The notes under the pieces were generated by a model. The model searched no databases and was not told the origin of the DNA. It saw nothing but the letters and a program-made list of their open reading frames with translations. The translations under genes were made by a program, and so were the position numbers. 64,000 bases of DNA from Spirochaetales bacterium (GTDB lineage Bacteria; Spirochaetota; Spirochaetia; Sphaerochaetales; Sphaerochaetaceae). Below, piece after piece: positions 26,853 through 36,548 of the stretch (within the stretch, counting starts at the first letter, position 1; each line of letters begins with the position of its first letter). Location of the stretch: positions 304,568-368,567 of the forward strand of contig JAHDQJ010000006.1 of the NCBI GenBank assembly GCA_018433865.1, written 5' to 3'.

Positions 26853-29003
26853 CTACGGTTCCTGCAATCTCCTGCAGAGCCTGGTGTTTCGCTCATGCGG
26901 CTTTTGGTTCCTGATCGCATACCCGACAGCCTTTCTCTCTCCGATCACCACCAGGACTTTCTTCGCCCGGGTCACCGCGGTGTACAGCAGGTTCCGCTGC
27001 AACATCACGAAATGAGTCATCAGGAACGGCAAGACCACGATGGGATACTCCGAGCCCTGCGACTTGTGTATGGTAATGGCATAGGCCAACACGACCTCAT
27101 CCAGTTCCGATCTTTCATAGGCCACATCACGGCCATCGAAGGTGATCGTCAGCTCCTGATCTTCGATGTTGACATCCGTGATCGTGCCGATGTCGCCGTT
27201 GAAGACCTCCTTGTCGTAGTCGTTCTTGATCTGCATCACCTTGTCATGAAGCCGGTACTCCATGCCGGCCCTGGCGAGACTTGGTTTCCCCAAGGTATCC
27301 TGGATGGGGTTCAGCCGTTCCTGCAACATCCTGTTCAGGTTCGCTGCTCCCACCAAGCCCCGTTGCATGGGAGTGAGTACCTGGATGTCCCGGATCGGGT
27401 CGGCATGGTAGTACCCGGGCAATCGTGTGGTCACCAGAGAGAGTATCTTCTCCAACGCTTCCTCGGGTGAGCTGCTTTCGATGTAGAAGAAGTCCGAGGC
27501 TTTCCCGTTTGCGATATCGATGCCTTTGCCTTGGTTGATGCGGTGGGCGTTCATGATGATCCGGCTCCCCTGGGCTTGACGGAAAATGCGTTGCAACCTG
27601 ACTACCGGGACGACTCCGGAGGCGATGATATCATTCAGGACATTTCCTGCACCGACCGAGGGGAGCTGGTCGGTATCACCGACCAACAGTACCGTCATGC
27701 GATCGGGGACTGCCTTGAGCAGGTTGTGCATGAGTATGATGTCGATCATCGAACACTCGTCGAGGATCAGGACGTCTCCTTCGAGCGGGTTCTTTGCATT
27801 CCGCTGATACCCTTGCGGCGGCTTGAACTCAAGCAGGCGGTGGATGGTCTTGGCCTCCATGCCGGTCGCTTCACTCATTCTCTTTGCCGCTCTCCCCGTG
27901 GGCGCTGCACACACGACCAGAAAACCGGAGGCCTGGAAGGCTTGGATGATGCCGAGCGTGGTCGTCGTCTTGCCTGTTCCTGGCCCCCCGGTAAGCACCA
28001 TGAACTTGCTCATCATCGCAGTCTTCATGGCCTCGAGTTGGATCTCATCGTAGGTGATGCCACCGATGTGCGGCCTGTGCATGTGCTCGATCACACGTGA
28101 CACATCCATTTTCTTCCTTCTTTCTGTCCCGATCAGTGTCCGCACTCTCTTGGCCACAGCGGTTTCCGCATGATAGAAGGCAGGGAGGTAGATGGCTTCG
28201 TCTTCGATGATCACATCTTCTGAGCGGGACATGGCCTCCAACACTGGTTCAAGCATCTCCTCGGTTGTCCCGAGAAGCCCGATGGCAACCTTGGACAACT
28301 GATCCGGGACGGCATGGCAATGACCGTCCTCCGAGAGTTTGTTGAGGGAATACAGGAGGCCTGACCGAAGCCTCATCCAGGCGTCTTTTGCCACTCCCAG
28401 TTTCTCGGCGATGGTGTCGGCGGTCTTGAATCCGATCCCCCAGATATCGTCGGCGAGTCTGTAAGGATTCTCCTTGACGACCTGTATGCTATCGATGCCA
28501 TACGTCTTGAAGATCTTGGTCGCATGGGTGGTGCTCACACCATGGCTTTGCAGGAAGAGCATGATGTTCTTGATCTCTTTCTGTTCCTGCCAGCTTCTCT
28601 TCAGACGATCGATGCGGACCTTGCCGATACCACGGATCTCGAGGAGCCGATCCGCATCGGATTCGATGATCTCGAGAGTCTCCGTCCCGAACGTGTTGAC
28701 GATCTTCTTGGCGAACACCGGTCCGATACCCTTGATCAAGCCCGATCCCAGGTACTTCTCTATTCCGTGGACGGTGGCTGGAAGGGTTTCCTCGAAGGAA
28801 TGAACCGTGAATTGCGGACCATAGGTGCTGTCGTTCTTCCAGGTTCCTTGCAGACTGAGCACCGACCCGATGACCACCGAAGGCATCGTACCGACGATGG
28901 TAACCAGATCGTGGTATCCTTTCGCCTTGCCCTTGATGACCGTGTAACCGCTCTGCTCGTTCTGGAATGTGATGCGCTCCACGACGCAGCGAAGCATGTC
29001 CAT
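26853..29003 (-). CDS. recD2: RecD2-type DNA helicase
   Basis: A 716-residue superfamily 1B helicase of normal RecD2 length. The N-terminal OB-like and helix-hairpin-helix region (SGLIKGIGPVFAKKIVN, IRGIGKVRIDRL) precedes Walker A GGPGTGKTTTT near residue 330, Walker B LILDECSMID and the C-terminal UvrD_C motif HKSQGSEYP. It unwinds DNA 5' to 3' and does not need RecB or RecC. GGAGG eight bases before the ATG at 29003 decides the start; longer in-frame starts have no ribosome site. Confidence 0.93.
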   Translation of the reverse strand: MDMLRCVVERITFQNEQSGYTVIKGKAKGYHDLVTIVGTMPSVVIGSVLSLQGTWKNDSTYGPQFTVHSFEETLPATVHGIEKYLGSGLIKGIGPVFAKKIVNTFGTETLEIIESDADRLLEIRGIGKVRIDRLKRSWQEQKEIKNIMLFLQSHGVSTTHATKIFKTYGIDSIQVVKENPYRLADDIWGIGFKTADTIAEKLGVAKDAWMRLRSGLLYSLNKLSEDGHCHAVPDQLSKVAIGLLGTTEEMLEPVLEAMSRSEDVIIEDEAIYLPAFYHAETAVAKRVRTLIGTERRKKMDVSRVIEHMHRPHIGGITYDEIQLEAMKTAMMSKFMVLTGGPGTGKTTTTLGIIQAFQASGFLVVCAAPTGRAAKRMSEATGMEAKTIHRLLEFKPPQGYQRNAKNPLEGDVLILDECSMIDIILMHNLLKAVPDRMTVLLVGDTDQLPSVGAGNVLNDIIASGVVPVVRLQRIFRQAQGSRIIMNAHRINQGKGIDIANGKASDFFYIESSSPEEALEKILSLVTTRLPGYYHADPIRDIQVLTPMQRGLVGAANLNRMLQERLNPIQDTLGKPSLARAGMEYRLHDKVMQIKNDYDKEVFNGDIGTITDVNIEDQELTITFDGRDVAYERSELDEVVLAYAITIHKSQGSEYPIVVLPFLMTHFVMLQRNLLYTAVTRAKKVLVVIGERKAVGYAIRNQKPHERNTRLCRRLQEP

Positions 29004-29229
29004 GTACGGCACCTCCCTCCCTTCACATGGAAGGATACCACAAAATCGAGTTTCCTTGTCCCATCGACTTACTGTCGGCAGTCCATGATATGTACACGAA
29101 TTGCATGAACCCCTTTCTGAGTGAGCATCCCGATCCCTATGCATAACTTCTTATGTTTATTATAAAAAACTCTGGATAATTCGAACTTTCGGGTGTATCC
29201 TTGGAATAACGAGTTGTAGGGATCGTCAA

Positions 29230-31461
29230 ATGAGTATGCTAAACGTAGAACTTCTTGGTTCACCGAGGTTCAGCGTTGACTCACAAGAGGTGTCCTTTAC
29301 TCGAAGAAGATCGATAGCTCTGGTAGTCTATGCAATTTGTACTGAAAGAAGGGTCACGAGGGAAGAGCTGGCAGATTTGTTTTGGCCGGACCGTCTTTCT
29401 TCTCGAGCGATGGGTTCGCTGCGGACGGTGATATCCGAAGTGAAAGCTCTTTTTCAGGGTAACTTCCTGCATTCCGACGGGGATATCCTCTCCATAGATG
29501 CCTCACACATACGCTGTGATCTTCTGGATTTCAGGAAAATCGTCACACATGAAATGACTCTCTCCGACATGCGGGAAGCCGCCGGACTCTGGAAGGGAGG
29601 GTTTCTCAAAGGATTCCATGTAGCGGCATCCTCAGGATTCTACGATTGGCAGTTGCAGGAAGGACAGCATGTTTTCAACACATACAAGCAGCTGCTCATG
29701 TCCCTCTACACACAGGAGATCACCCAAGGAGATTTTGATTGTGCGTTGGGACATGCCCAATCGTGCCTGGCTCTTGACAATTTTGATGAGGAATCACATA
29801 GGGCTGTCATCTACATCCATGCACTTCGAGGAGAGAGGAAGCTTGCACTTGAGCAGTATGAAATCTGCCGCACGATCATGTCGGAAGAGTTCCAGACACA
29901 GGTCGAGGATGAAACTGAGGCGTTGGTCCAAAGGATAAAAGCCGGGGATATCAGGAAGAACCATATGGCCATGACCGATGAGCCACATGTTCCGCGGCTG
30001 GCGATACTGCCATTTCATCGCATAGATATCTGCGACCATGAGACGGCGCTGTTTCTCAATATGACGATGGAGGCACTCGAGGATTTCTTCGCGATGATGC
30101 ACGGACTGAGGATCATCTCCCGGACTTCTATGCTTGCCTACAACGATTCCGCCAAACGTTTGCCAGTCATAGCAGCGGAGTTGCAGGCGGACTTTGTGAT
30201 CGAAGGATTCTGCAAGGGAGATGGAACCTCTTTGCTGATCGAGGGCCGACTGGTACGGGCGAAAACCGATGACGTGGTTGCGATCAGGAACATCACGGTT
30301 TCTTCCCTGCGAGACAACCCTACTGATGCCGCGCGACATCTCGGAGATGCCTTTGTCAAGCATCTCGGTATCGCAAAAGTCTTGGAACATCAAGCATCGG
30401 AAGAAGATTCCTCACTGCAGGAAGGGGTGAAGGTTTCCTCGCTCAACAGCAAGCTCAAGCTTCAGGCGAAACATCTTCTCAGGTTGGATGAGGAAGCGGC
30501 CTGTCTGAAAGCGGTCGAATTGTATAGGGAAGCCGTGCGAATCGATCCGTTGGATGCAGAAGCGTGGGCGGGGATCGGTTCTGCACTTCTTTCCTACAAC
30601 GACAAAGGGATCTGCTTTCCGAATCGTTCGGACCGGATGTCCGAGATGAAACTCGTTGCGAACAGAGCGTTGGAAATAAACCAGGATGAACCTACGGCAC
30701 TGACGATTCTGGGGAATATCGCAGTGCAGGAAGATTGGGATTTCATACAGGCCGAAGAATTGTACAAGAAGGCTTTGGGATTGCTCCCGAACAGCACAAG
30801 AACGCTGCGTGACTATGCCGAGCTCTGCATCATGACAGGCCGGCATTCCCAAGCACTGGAGCTTTCAGAATTGATGAATGTCCTGGATCCCGTGAATCAC
30901 CATAATTTCAAGATCCGTTTCTGGCTGTACCTGGTCCGCAGGGAATTCCAAAAAGCCGAGGAGATGGTACGACAGCAATTTCTCCTTTTTCCCGCGCCTC
31001 CGTTGGATCAAATCCTGCAAGCCCATATACAACTGATCAAGGGCGACACCGATATTGCCATCTCAAGCTTCGAGAAGATTCGCATGCATCCGGAACAACC
31101 TCCCTCCTGGGACTATCTCATGCTCGTGGGAAATGGTTACGCCTGTGCGGTGTCGGGGCGAACCGGGGAGGCGATGGCGGCAATCGAACGACTGAAGGCG
31201 AAAAAGGCGGGCTCCTTTCATTCCTACATCCCGATTGCGCAGATATACACAGGACTCAAGGATTATGACTCAGCTTTGGATTGTGTAGGAACTGCAGTGG
31301 AAGCACATGACAGTGGCCTGTTCTTCTTGACGGTGAATCCGTTGTTTGCACCCTTGAACGATGATCCCCGATTGGAGATGATCCTTCGGAACACCCATAT
31401 AATTCCGGTAAAAAAAGATCATGTGACGAGAAGTGTGATGCCATGCGTATCATGTGTGTAA
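29230..31461 (+). CDS. SARP-like transcriptional regulator with BTAD, TolB-like and TPR regions
   Basis: A 743-residue regulator. Residues ~1-95 form an OmpR-type winged helix (EELADLFWPD, SLRTVISEVK), ~100-240 a bacterial transcriptional activation domain (FNTYKQLLMSLYTQEI, EESHRAVIYIHALRGERKLAL), ~255-380 a TolB-N-like segment starting LAILPFHRI, and ~430-730 repeated TPR helices. This layout occurs in regulators related to CadC and adenylate-cyclase-linked proteins, without a membrane anchor here. The next gene begins 49 bases later on the same strand and is probably co-transcribed. Confidence 0.8.
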   Translation: MSMLNVELLGSPRFSVDSQEVSFTRRRSIALVVYAICTERRVTREELADLFWPDRLSSRAMGSLRTVISEVKALFQGNFLHSDGDILSIDASHIRCDLLDFRKIVTHEMTLSDMREAAGLWKGGFLKGFHVAASSGFYDWQLQEGQHVFNTYKQLLMSLYTQEITQGDFDCALGHAQSCLALDNFDEESHRAVIYIHALRGERKLALEQYEICRTIMSEEFQTQVEDETEALVQRIKAGDIRKNHMAMTDEPHVPRLAILPFHRIDICDHETALFLNMTMEALEDFFAMMHGLRIISRTSMLAYNDSAKRLPVIAAELQADFVIEGFCKGDGTSLLIEGRLVRAKTDDVVAIRNITVSSLRDNPTDAARHLGDAFVKHLGIAKVLEHQASEEDSSLQEGVKVSSLNSKLKLQAKHLLRLDEEAACLKAVELYREAVRIDPLDAEAWAGIGSALLSYNDKGICFPNRSDRMSEMKLVANRALEINQDEPTALTILGNIAVQEDWDFIQAEELYKKALGLLPNSTRTLRDYAELCIMTGRHSQALELSELMNVLDPVNHHNFKIRFWLYLVRREFQKAEEMVRQQFLLFPAPPLDQILQAHIQLIKGDTDIAISSFEKIRMHPEQPPSWDYLMLVGNGYACAVSGRTGEAMAAIERLKAKKAGSFHSYIPIAQIYTGLKDYDSALDCVGTAVEAHDSGLFFLTVNPLFAPLNDDPRLEMILRNTHIIPVKKDHVTRSVMPCVSCV

Positions 31462-31510
31462 TTCCTGGTATGTAGGATGACCATGTCCGAAATTCAGATC
31501 AGGAGGTCCG

Positions 31511-32176
31511 ATGATGAAGAAAATGAGAAGGCACACGATGATCATCTGTATTCTCATGTTACTCACGGTGTCATGGTTCATGTCCGGGGCTGAACTGAAC
31601 TCAGAGCAGGCGATAACCTGTATGTGCAAAGCACCTTCCTCTCTCCCGGAGGAGGACCCTGTGGTGCCGCTTCCCAGTGGATTCTTCTCGTTGTACGATG
31701 CCAAGCATGGAACGCTCTACGCTCCAGACAACAGTACATTGCCGCAAGATTCACAGGATGCGTTTCTCTACAAGGCTCAGCATGAGTCGCAGGGGAGCCT
31801 GGTGATGACCTTGGATCAGATGCGCTCTGTCTCTCCTTACGTGTATGCGACAGACGGTCTCGTCAAGATCACGGTCAACGGAACGGAGCAACTCTTGTCC
31901 ATGGACAAGATCGACTATGTCTGTGATGCACAGGACAAGGATCTCTGTTATCGTCTGACATGTACTCCGGAGTCGGGATGTGACAGCAGCGTCGACCATG
32001 TGTATATGCTCTGCTACAGCTGTACGGAAGGCCAATCGGTCTTGGTCGGCTCGGTCTCCTATATCCTGCAAGATGGCACGATGGAGGCTTCATACCCCTT
32101 CCTGATCACAGGAAGGAATGAGTTCGAAGCTGAGCGTCATCTCGAGAAGAAGATTGCCTTGGCCACTGTCCTTTGA
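31511..32176 (+). CDS. secreted cysteine-rich protein of unknown function
   Basis: A 221-residue protein with a clear signal peptide (basic start, hydrophobic core, predicted cleavage after FMSGA). The mature part carries at least nine Cys residues, mostly in two clusters (ITCMCK and the region CDAQDKDLCYRLTC...CDSSVDHVYMLCYSC). AGGAGG lies just before two possible starts (31511, 31514). I recognise no domain. It follows the BTAD/TPR regulator and may be its target or its effector partner in the periplasm. Confidence 0.65.
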   Translation: MMKKMRRHTMIICILMLLTVSWFMSGAELNSEQAITCMCKAPSSLPEEDPVVPLPSGFFSLYDAKHGTLYAPDNSTLPQDSQDAFLYKAQHESQGSLVMTLDQMRSVSPYVYATDGLVKITVNGTEQLLSMDKIDYVCDAQDKDLCYRLTCTPESGCDSSVDHVYMLCYSCTEGQSVLVGSVSYILQDGTMEASYPFLITGRNEFEAERHLEKKIALATVL

Positions 32177-32314
32177 CCGGCGACGGATCTGTGTTCTTGA
32201 ATCCTCGATGAAGATCTCTGTGGTTGCCATCCTACAGCTGCGGACCACATATGCCCATGTGCAAGAGCAAAGTTACGGTGAGACATATCCGCACATGCGC
32301 CGCATGTGTGCACT

Positions 32315-34399
32315 TCAGAAGTATCGGGCGAATCCCTCATGGGAAACAATCCATGTCCCATCATCGGGAAACCCGGGAGCCGGGCGTTCTTCCCCATCCC
32401 ATCCGGCGCACATCATGCCCACCGCGAGAAGCAATGCGCCGTTTCCCGGCAGGTAGAGCGGCAGGGAGTCATTGCCAATCTGTGCGTTATGACCGTTCAT
32501 CCGATAGGTGTTCTTCGGTGAATCGAGCAACAGCAGGGCGACGGCATCCTCGGCACGTCCGAGACGGGCACAGGCCATGGCGAGCGAAGGGAAGTCCCAT
32601 CCCCACAGGCTCTCCATCTTCCAATTCTCCAAGACTGCGTCCACGGTACGATTCATCACCGTCCTGTCGATCGAGGGTCCGGGAATGAGTGCGTACGGCA
32701 GGATGACGGCCGGGTGGTCCGTAGCAAATGCCCCATAGGTATCCATGCAGCGTTCATGTGCGCGGTATCGCTGGGTCTTTTCCTCTCTCGGAGGAAAACT
32801 CAGCGAGTCCAGAGCCTCGGTCCACTTGTGCGGAACCTCCTCTCCCAAACGCTTTTTCCATGCCAATGCGGTGAGCAGCGCCCACCTCCAATACTCAAGT
32901 TCGAATATCGGATTGAGCGTATCTTCGGGCGCATGATTCTCCTGGACGGGTATCAAGGGAGGACCGAGGACATACCGCTTGTGCACAGGGTCCCACTGAA
33001 GATAGTCGACCAAGAAGGTCATCGTATCTTCCACAAGTCTTTTGAAACGGAAGAGGATCCGGACATCCTTGCTGACACGGTAGAGCGCTTCGGCGAACAA
33101 AAGGAGGTGAGGCTGTTGCCAACAGAGCAAAGTTCCGATGTGAGAGGGAGAATCATCGCCGGAAGGATCGGTCATCTTCGGCCAACGGGCTCCCGCATAT
33201 CCTTGGGATCGTGCTCGTTCGCACGCACCGCCAAGTATCGTGCCATACCACTCGAGACTCCGTTCGATACGCGATGGACGGTTCCAGAACACTGCATGCA
33301 ATGCCTGCCAAGGATGCATTTCCAGATGGAACTTCCCATACCAGCTGTTGCAGGTGAGACCCGTCTCCGCAGGGGGAAGGGATCCGAATGACTGGATGGC
33401 CAACAGATACTGTGACAGTACCACACGCCGCTCGAGTTCTTGTGCCCTTGCATCGCTGCTTCCCTCGAAGGAGATGGCTGCACCGCTCTGCCAATAGTGT
33501 CTCCAGCTGACCTCGCATGCCGCTCGGGTGGTCTCGAAAGAGGGAAGCTGGGACAAGAGTGGCTCCCGAGAGAAGTGCAGGGTAAGTTCCAAAGTCTCAG
33601 CGGAGGTGGTGAAGTACCACGAATGGGGTCCCTCCTGATGAGCGGTGATGCTCGCGGCAGAGAAGAACCCTGCACGGGTTGTATACGCAACCTCATCCAT
33701 GTTCCGTGTGAACAGGAATGTCGAATCGGATGTCCGCTGGAGATCGGTCGCATGGCGATCCTCACCTGTCCAATCAGCGCCGCTCATCTCGTGGGAGCCG
33801 TAGGGAAACCGGATGGAAAGGCTCAACTCTCCTTCATGAAAGAGAGACGTCCGGACCTTGATGGACAACGCATCGATGTCGGGATGGACCGCAGTGTGTA
33901 CCTCCACACGCTTTCCCCGATAGGTAAAACAGATCTTCAGGACTCCTGCATACATATCGAGAGACTGTTCCATATGCCCGACCTGTGCGAGGAGGTCGGT
34001 GTCGAGGTACAACAGTGAAGTTCCGCTTCCTTTCATGGAAGCAAAACGGAATCCGATGTTCCCGAGATGGAACCGGTGCGGATTGATGCGCAGGGCATGG
34101 TAGAGATCCTCCTGTCCCGTGGGGTCGCTCATGTACCCGACGGTACTTCCGTCTTCACGGATGAAGGTGTGCAATCTGAGATCTGCTGCATCCGGCGGGG
34201 CATCGGCATACGCGTGAAACCCCCACGTGCTCATCGTGCAACGGGGGATCGAAGCCGTCTTCGTGTCGACACAGGTTTGCAGTCCGGTGAAGTCCCCGGT
34301 GAAGGTGAAATTCCCATTTCCGAGTGACAATGGAGATTGTGGATCCCAACTTGATGTGTACGGGTTGTGCCTGTGCACGAGCGCCTGGCGGTCTATCAT
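32315..34399 (-). CDS. six-hairpin glycosidase-like protein
   Basis: A 694-residue soluble protein without signal peptide. An N-terminal beta-sandwich-like half (GNGNFTFTGDFTGLQT, then GYMSDPTG) precedes an alpha/alpha-toroid half with NSWYGKFHLEMHPWQALH near residue 345 and NPIFELEYWRW near 495, the layout of GH65/GH95-type enzymes, where Glu residues in such motifs are catalytic. AGAGGA precedes the ATG at 34399. Its start overlaps the stop of the GH43 remnant (ATGA), so the two were once coupled in a plant-polysaccharide operon. Substrate unknown. Confidence 0.65.
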   Translation of the reverse strand: MIDRQALVHRHNPYTSSWDPQSPLSLGNGNFTFTGDFTGLQTCVDTKTASIPRCTMSTWGFHAYADAPPDAADLRLHTFIREDGSTVGYMSDPTGQEDLYHALRINPHRFHLGNIGFRFASMKGSGTSLLYLDTDLLAQVGHMEQSLDMYAGVLKICFTYRGKRVEVHTAVHPDIDALSIKVRTSLFHEGELSLSIRFPYGSHEMSGADWTGEDRHATDLQRTSDSTFLFTRNMDEVAYTTRAGFFSAASITAHQEGPHSWYFTTSAETLELTLHFSREPLLSQLPSFETTRAACEVSWRHYWQSGAAISFEGSSDARAQELERRVVLSQYLLAIQSFGSLPPAETGLTCNSWYGKFHLEMHPWQALHAVFWNRPSRIERSLEWYGTILGGACERARSQGYAGARWPKMTDPSGDDSPSHIGTLLCWQQPHLLLFAEALYRVSKDVRILFRFKRLVEDTMTFLVDYLQWDPVHKRYVLGPPLIPVQENHAPEDTLNPIFELEYWRWALLTALAWKKRLGEEVPHKWTEALDSLSFPPREEKTQRYRAHERCMDTYGAFATDHPAVILPYALIPGPSIDRTVMNRTVDAVLENWKMESLWGWDFPSLAMACARLGRAEDAVALLLLDSPKNTYRMNGHNAQIGNDSLPLYLPGNGALLLAVGMMCAGWDGEERPAPGFPDDGTWIVSHEGFARYF

Positions 34400-34702
34400 G
34401 AAGGGTCCTCTTCGAGCACGAACCATCGTTCCCGTAGGGATATCTTGGTACATGCGAGCCGCTCATGGGGTGTCGTGTTCGGTGTATGGCAGACGACATG
34501 CAGATCACCGGAAAAATCGGTGAATACCATCCCATGTCCACCATCCGCTGCGATCAGCGGTACATTGTGCTGAATCCAGGGACCTTCTATCCTGCCGTTT
34601 GCACTCAAAGAGGAAGTCCGTATCAGGATACGGCCACACTGGTCGGAACCGTATGATGTCCCCGTCGAAACGGTGAACGAAGGCGGGCACGGGGGCGGTG
34701 AC
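34396..34702 (-). pseudogene. GH43 glycoside hydrolase, C-terminal remnant with frameshift
   Basis: The final ~70 codons encode a typical GH43 end: GRIEGPWIQHNVPLIAADGG, HGMVFTDFSGDL and HTPNTTPHER. Upstream, the same frame continues as SYGSDQCGRIL, but the preceding GH43-like text (VTAPVPAFVHRFDGDII) is in a different frame, so reading frame is lost near 34655-34665. Before about 34702 no GH43 sequence is recognisable and the catalytic residues are missing. The stop overlaps the ATG of the downstream glycosidase gene by four bases. Confidence 0.6.
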
Positions 34703-35552
34703 GATCGTCTTCTGCGGAATCTTTTCGTCGGGGATGCCGAAGATCCCCTCGGGCGTGCGGCGAGTCATATCGAAGGGGGATATTCCATCCTCACCGGCAT
34801 CGCCGCGAATGAGAGCATGAGAAAGAACACTCCCGTCTCCATCAGCGAGATGATTCGCGATTACCCGGCACTTCATCGGGCACTCGGATAGCATCGGACA
34901 GACCGACATTCATATGCAGCGTGCGCACCAAGGTCCTCCTGGAACGAGGGTGCGCATTGTTTTCATCCGGAAAACAAAAATCCAAAATTTTTTCAAATCT
35001 TTTTGTGAAGTGGTATTGACAAAGAATCATATTGGGGATAAATAGAACAGTGTTCAATAATATAACGATGTTCTATAGGGGTGGATGTATTGTGATGATC
35101 ATGATTTGTCAAAGATATGCAGGAAGACATGATGGATGAGAGGGTTCGGCTATCGAACTGCGTGATGCGATAGGGTTGCGAGGGAAACACCACGATCAAA
35201 TGACAAGCCGACCTGGGGGACAACCCTCAACAACCACACCATGATGACAGTACGAACGAACCGGTACGCGCAAGGATCATGCCTATCCTGATGGGCTGGT
35301 TGTCGGCATTCCTTGGGAAAAGTCTCCATGACGCATTCGTAACCACATGCATGCAGTACTGACATGCATGACTGGAAATATCTTCACGAGATACGCAAAC
35401 CATACCGGAGTCCGTCCCCATTGTGTCGCTGATGTTCCACCAGAGGACCGAGCTCATGGATTTCTTGGGCACCGCATCCAGTGCGTTGCCCATCATACAC
35501 CGAACAAAGGGATGTCGGGATGACGATGTCCGAAACAAAGGAGAACCGACAC
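34703..35552. other. gene-poor stretch between the GH43 remnant and the envelope operon
   Basis: About 850 bases with no convincing gene. It contains the promoter/operator at 35016-35073; the rest has broken frames and looks eroded or is a long leader. Confidence 0.5.
35016..35073 (+). promoter_or_regulatory. promoter with TetR-type sites
   Basis: TTGACA (35016-35021), 17 bases, TAAATA (35039-35044). It is followed at once by GAACAGTGTTC (35045-35055, a perfect 11-bp palindrome) and AACGATGTTC (35064-35073). The same half-site pattern AACrrTGTTy occurs as an inverted pair upstream of the tetR gene (38965-38991). Confidence 0.55.
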
Positions 35553-35804
35553 ATGTACACGTCAAGATTCAATCACTCCCGTTTTCGTGAGCGAATACTG
35601 GAAGGATACCGCTTGGATTGCTTCAGCAGGGTCGAGGGGATTGATGGTGACTACCTCAGGCATGAGATCGTGACCTGCCTCCACGCGTCATCCCTTGTGT
35701 ACCGCATAGGGGTCCGCATCAAACGGTATATCGCGACTCTACGCGGTATCGCAGCAAAACCACGAACCAGCCACATGTCGCACCAGAGGAAGTATCTCAT
35801 GTGA
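35553..35804 (+). CDS. possible small basic protein (83 residues), function unknown
   Basis: An 83-codon frame with a strong ribosome site (AAAGGAG at 35537-35543, nine bases before ATG) and codon use like neighbouring genes. The product is rich in Arg, His and Lys with no signal peptide or membrane segment. It lies between the TetR-type promoter and the envelope operon on the same strand. An overlapping reverse frame exists, so coding status is uncertain. Confidence 0.35.
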   Translation: MYTSRFNHSRFRERILEGYRLDCFSRVEGIDGDYLRHEIVTCLHASSLVYRIGVRIKRYIATLRGIAAKPRTSHMSHQRKYLM

Positions 35805-35981
35805 AAGGCTGAATCTTTGCCGGGAGAATCGATTCGTGGGACCGTACAGAGGTCAAGCGATGGTCGGCTGCCGGATACTGCTCGGGTCGGCCATGCGAAT
35901 CGGTCAGGAAGATAGGAAAAATACCGTATGGGCAATACGATGCATATGCATCAAATAATTTTATGAAACAAAGGAAATGAA

Positions 35982-36548
35982 ATGAAAAACGTAAGGAAAT
36001 GTCTGATCTGTCTCGTTCTCGTATTTCTCTCTCTGTCCAGCATCACCGCTGCAGTCACCTGGGATCCCTACCTTGCTTTCAGCAAAGGAAACGCAACGAT
36101 AAAAGAGGAAAAACTCTCCTGCTATGAGCTTGCTGCAGGGAGCTCTCTCGGTTCAAGGGGAGCAATCGAGCTGTTTCTCTCGGCTCAACCCCTCTCGGGA
36201 AATTGTCTCGATGCGTATGATTCCGGGACAGTAGGAACCTGTGTATTCATGACCGGAATCAAAACCAGCATCACGCTGTTCAAGGATGCCTTCTTGAATC
36301 CGATGCTACAAGCCGGTCTTGGGCAGATGATGATCACCAGTTTCGAGGATTCCGACCGCCAACCGAAATTCTCTTGGAATTTCTATGGAAGCATCACGAC
36401 CGGTTTTGAGATAGACTTCGGTGATTCCTTCAAGATCCACCTTCTTTCCGGATGCCGTTTTGCCTCGCACGACCAAGTGATGCATATTGAAAGGAATGGA
36501 CTCTCCTCACGATACAGTTCGATCGGTTTCAGGGTGAAGTTATCATGA
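35982..36548 (+). CDS. exported outer-membrane-like protein
   Basis: A 188-residue protein with an N-terminal signal peptide (KKxx-type basic start, hydrophobic LVLVFLSLSS core, cleavage near ITAAV). The mature part alternates polar and apolar residues, has repeated glycine/aromatic strand ends and finishes SSIGFRVKLS, suggesting a small beta-barrel. AAAGGAAA precedes the ATG. Its stop overlaps the next start by four bases. No family recognised. Confidence 0.6.
   Translation: MKNVRKCLICLVLVFLSLSSITAAVTWDPYLAFSKGNATIKEEKLSCYELAAGSSLGSRGAIELFLSAQPLSGNCLDAYDSGTVGTCVFMTGIKTSITLFKDAFLNPMLQAGLGQMMITSFEDSDRQPKFSWNFYGSITTGFEIDFGDSFKIHLLSGCRFASHDQVMHIERNGLSSRYSSIGFRVKLS

Noticed and set aside
35431..35800. 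CACCAGAGGA with flanking GT and CTCATG at 35440 and 35784
   Set aside because: The shared stretch is only ten exact bases with patchy flanks; too weak to call a repeat.
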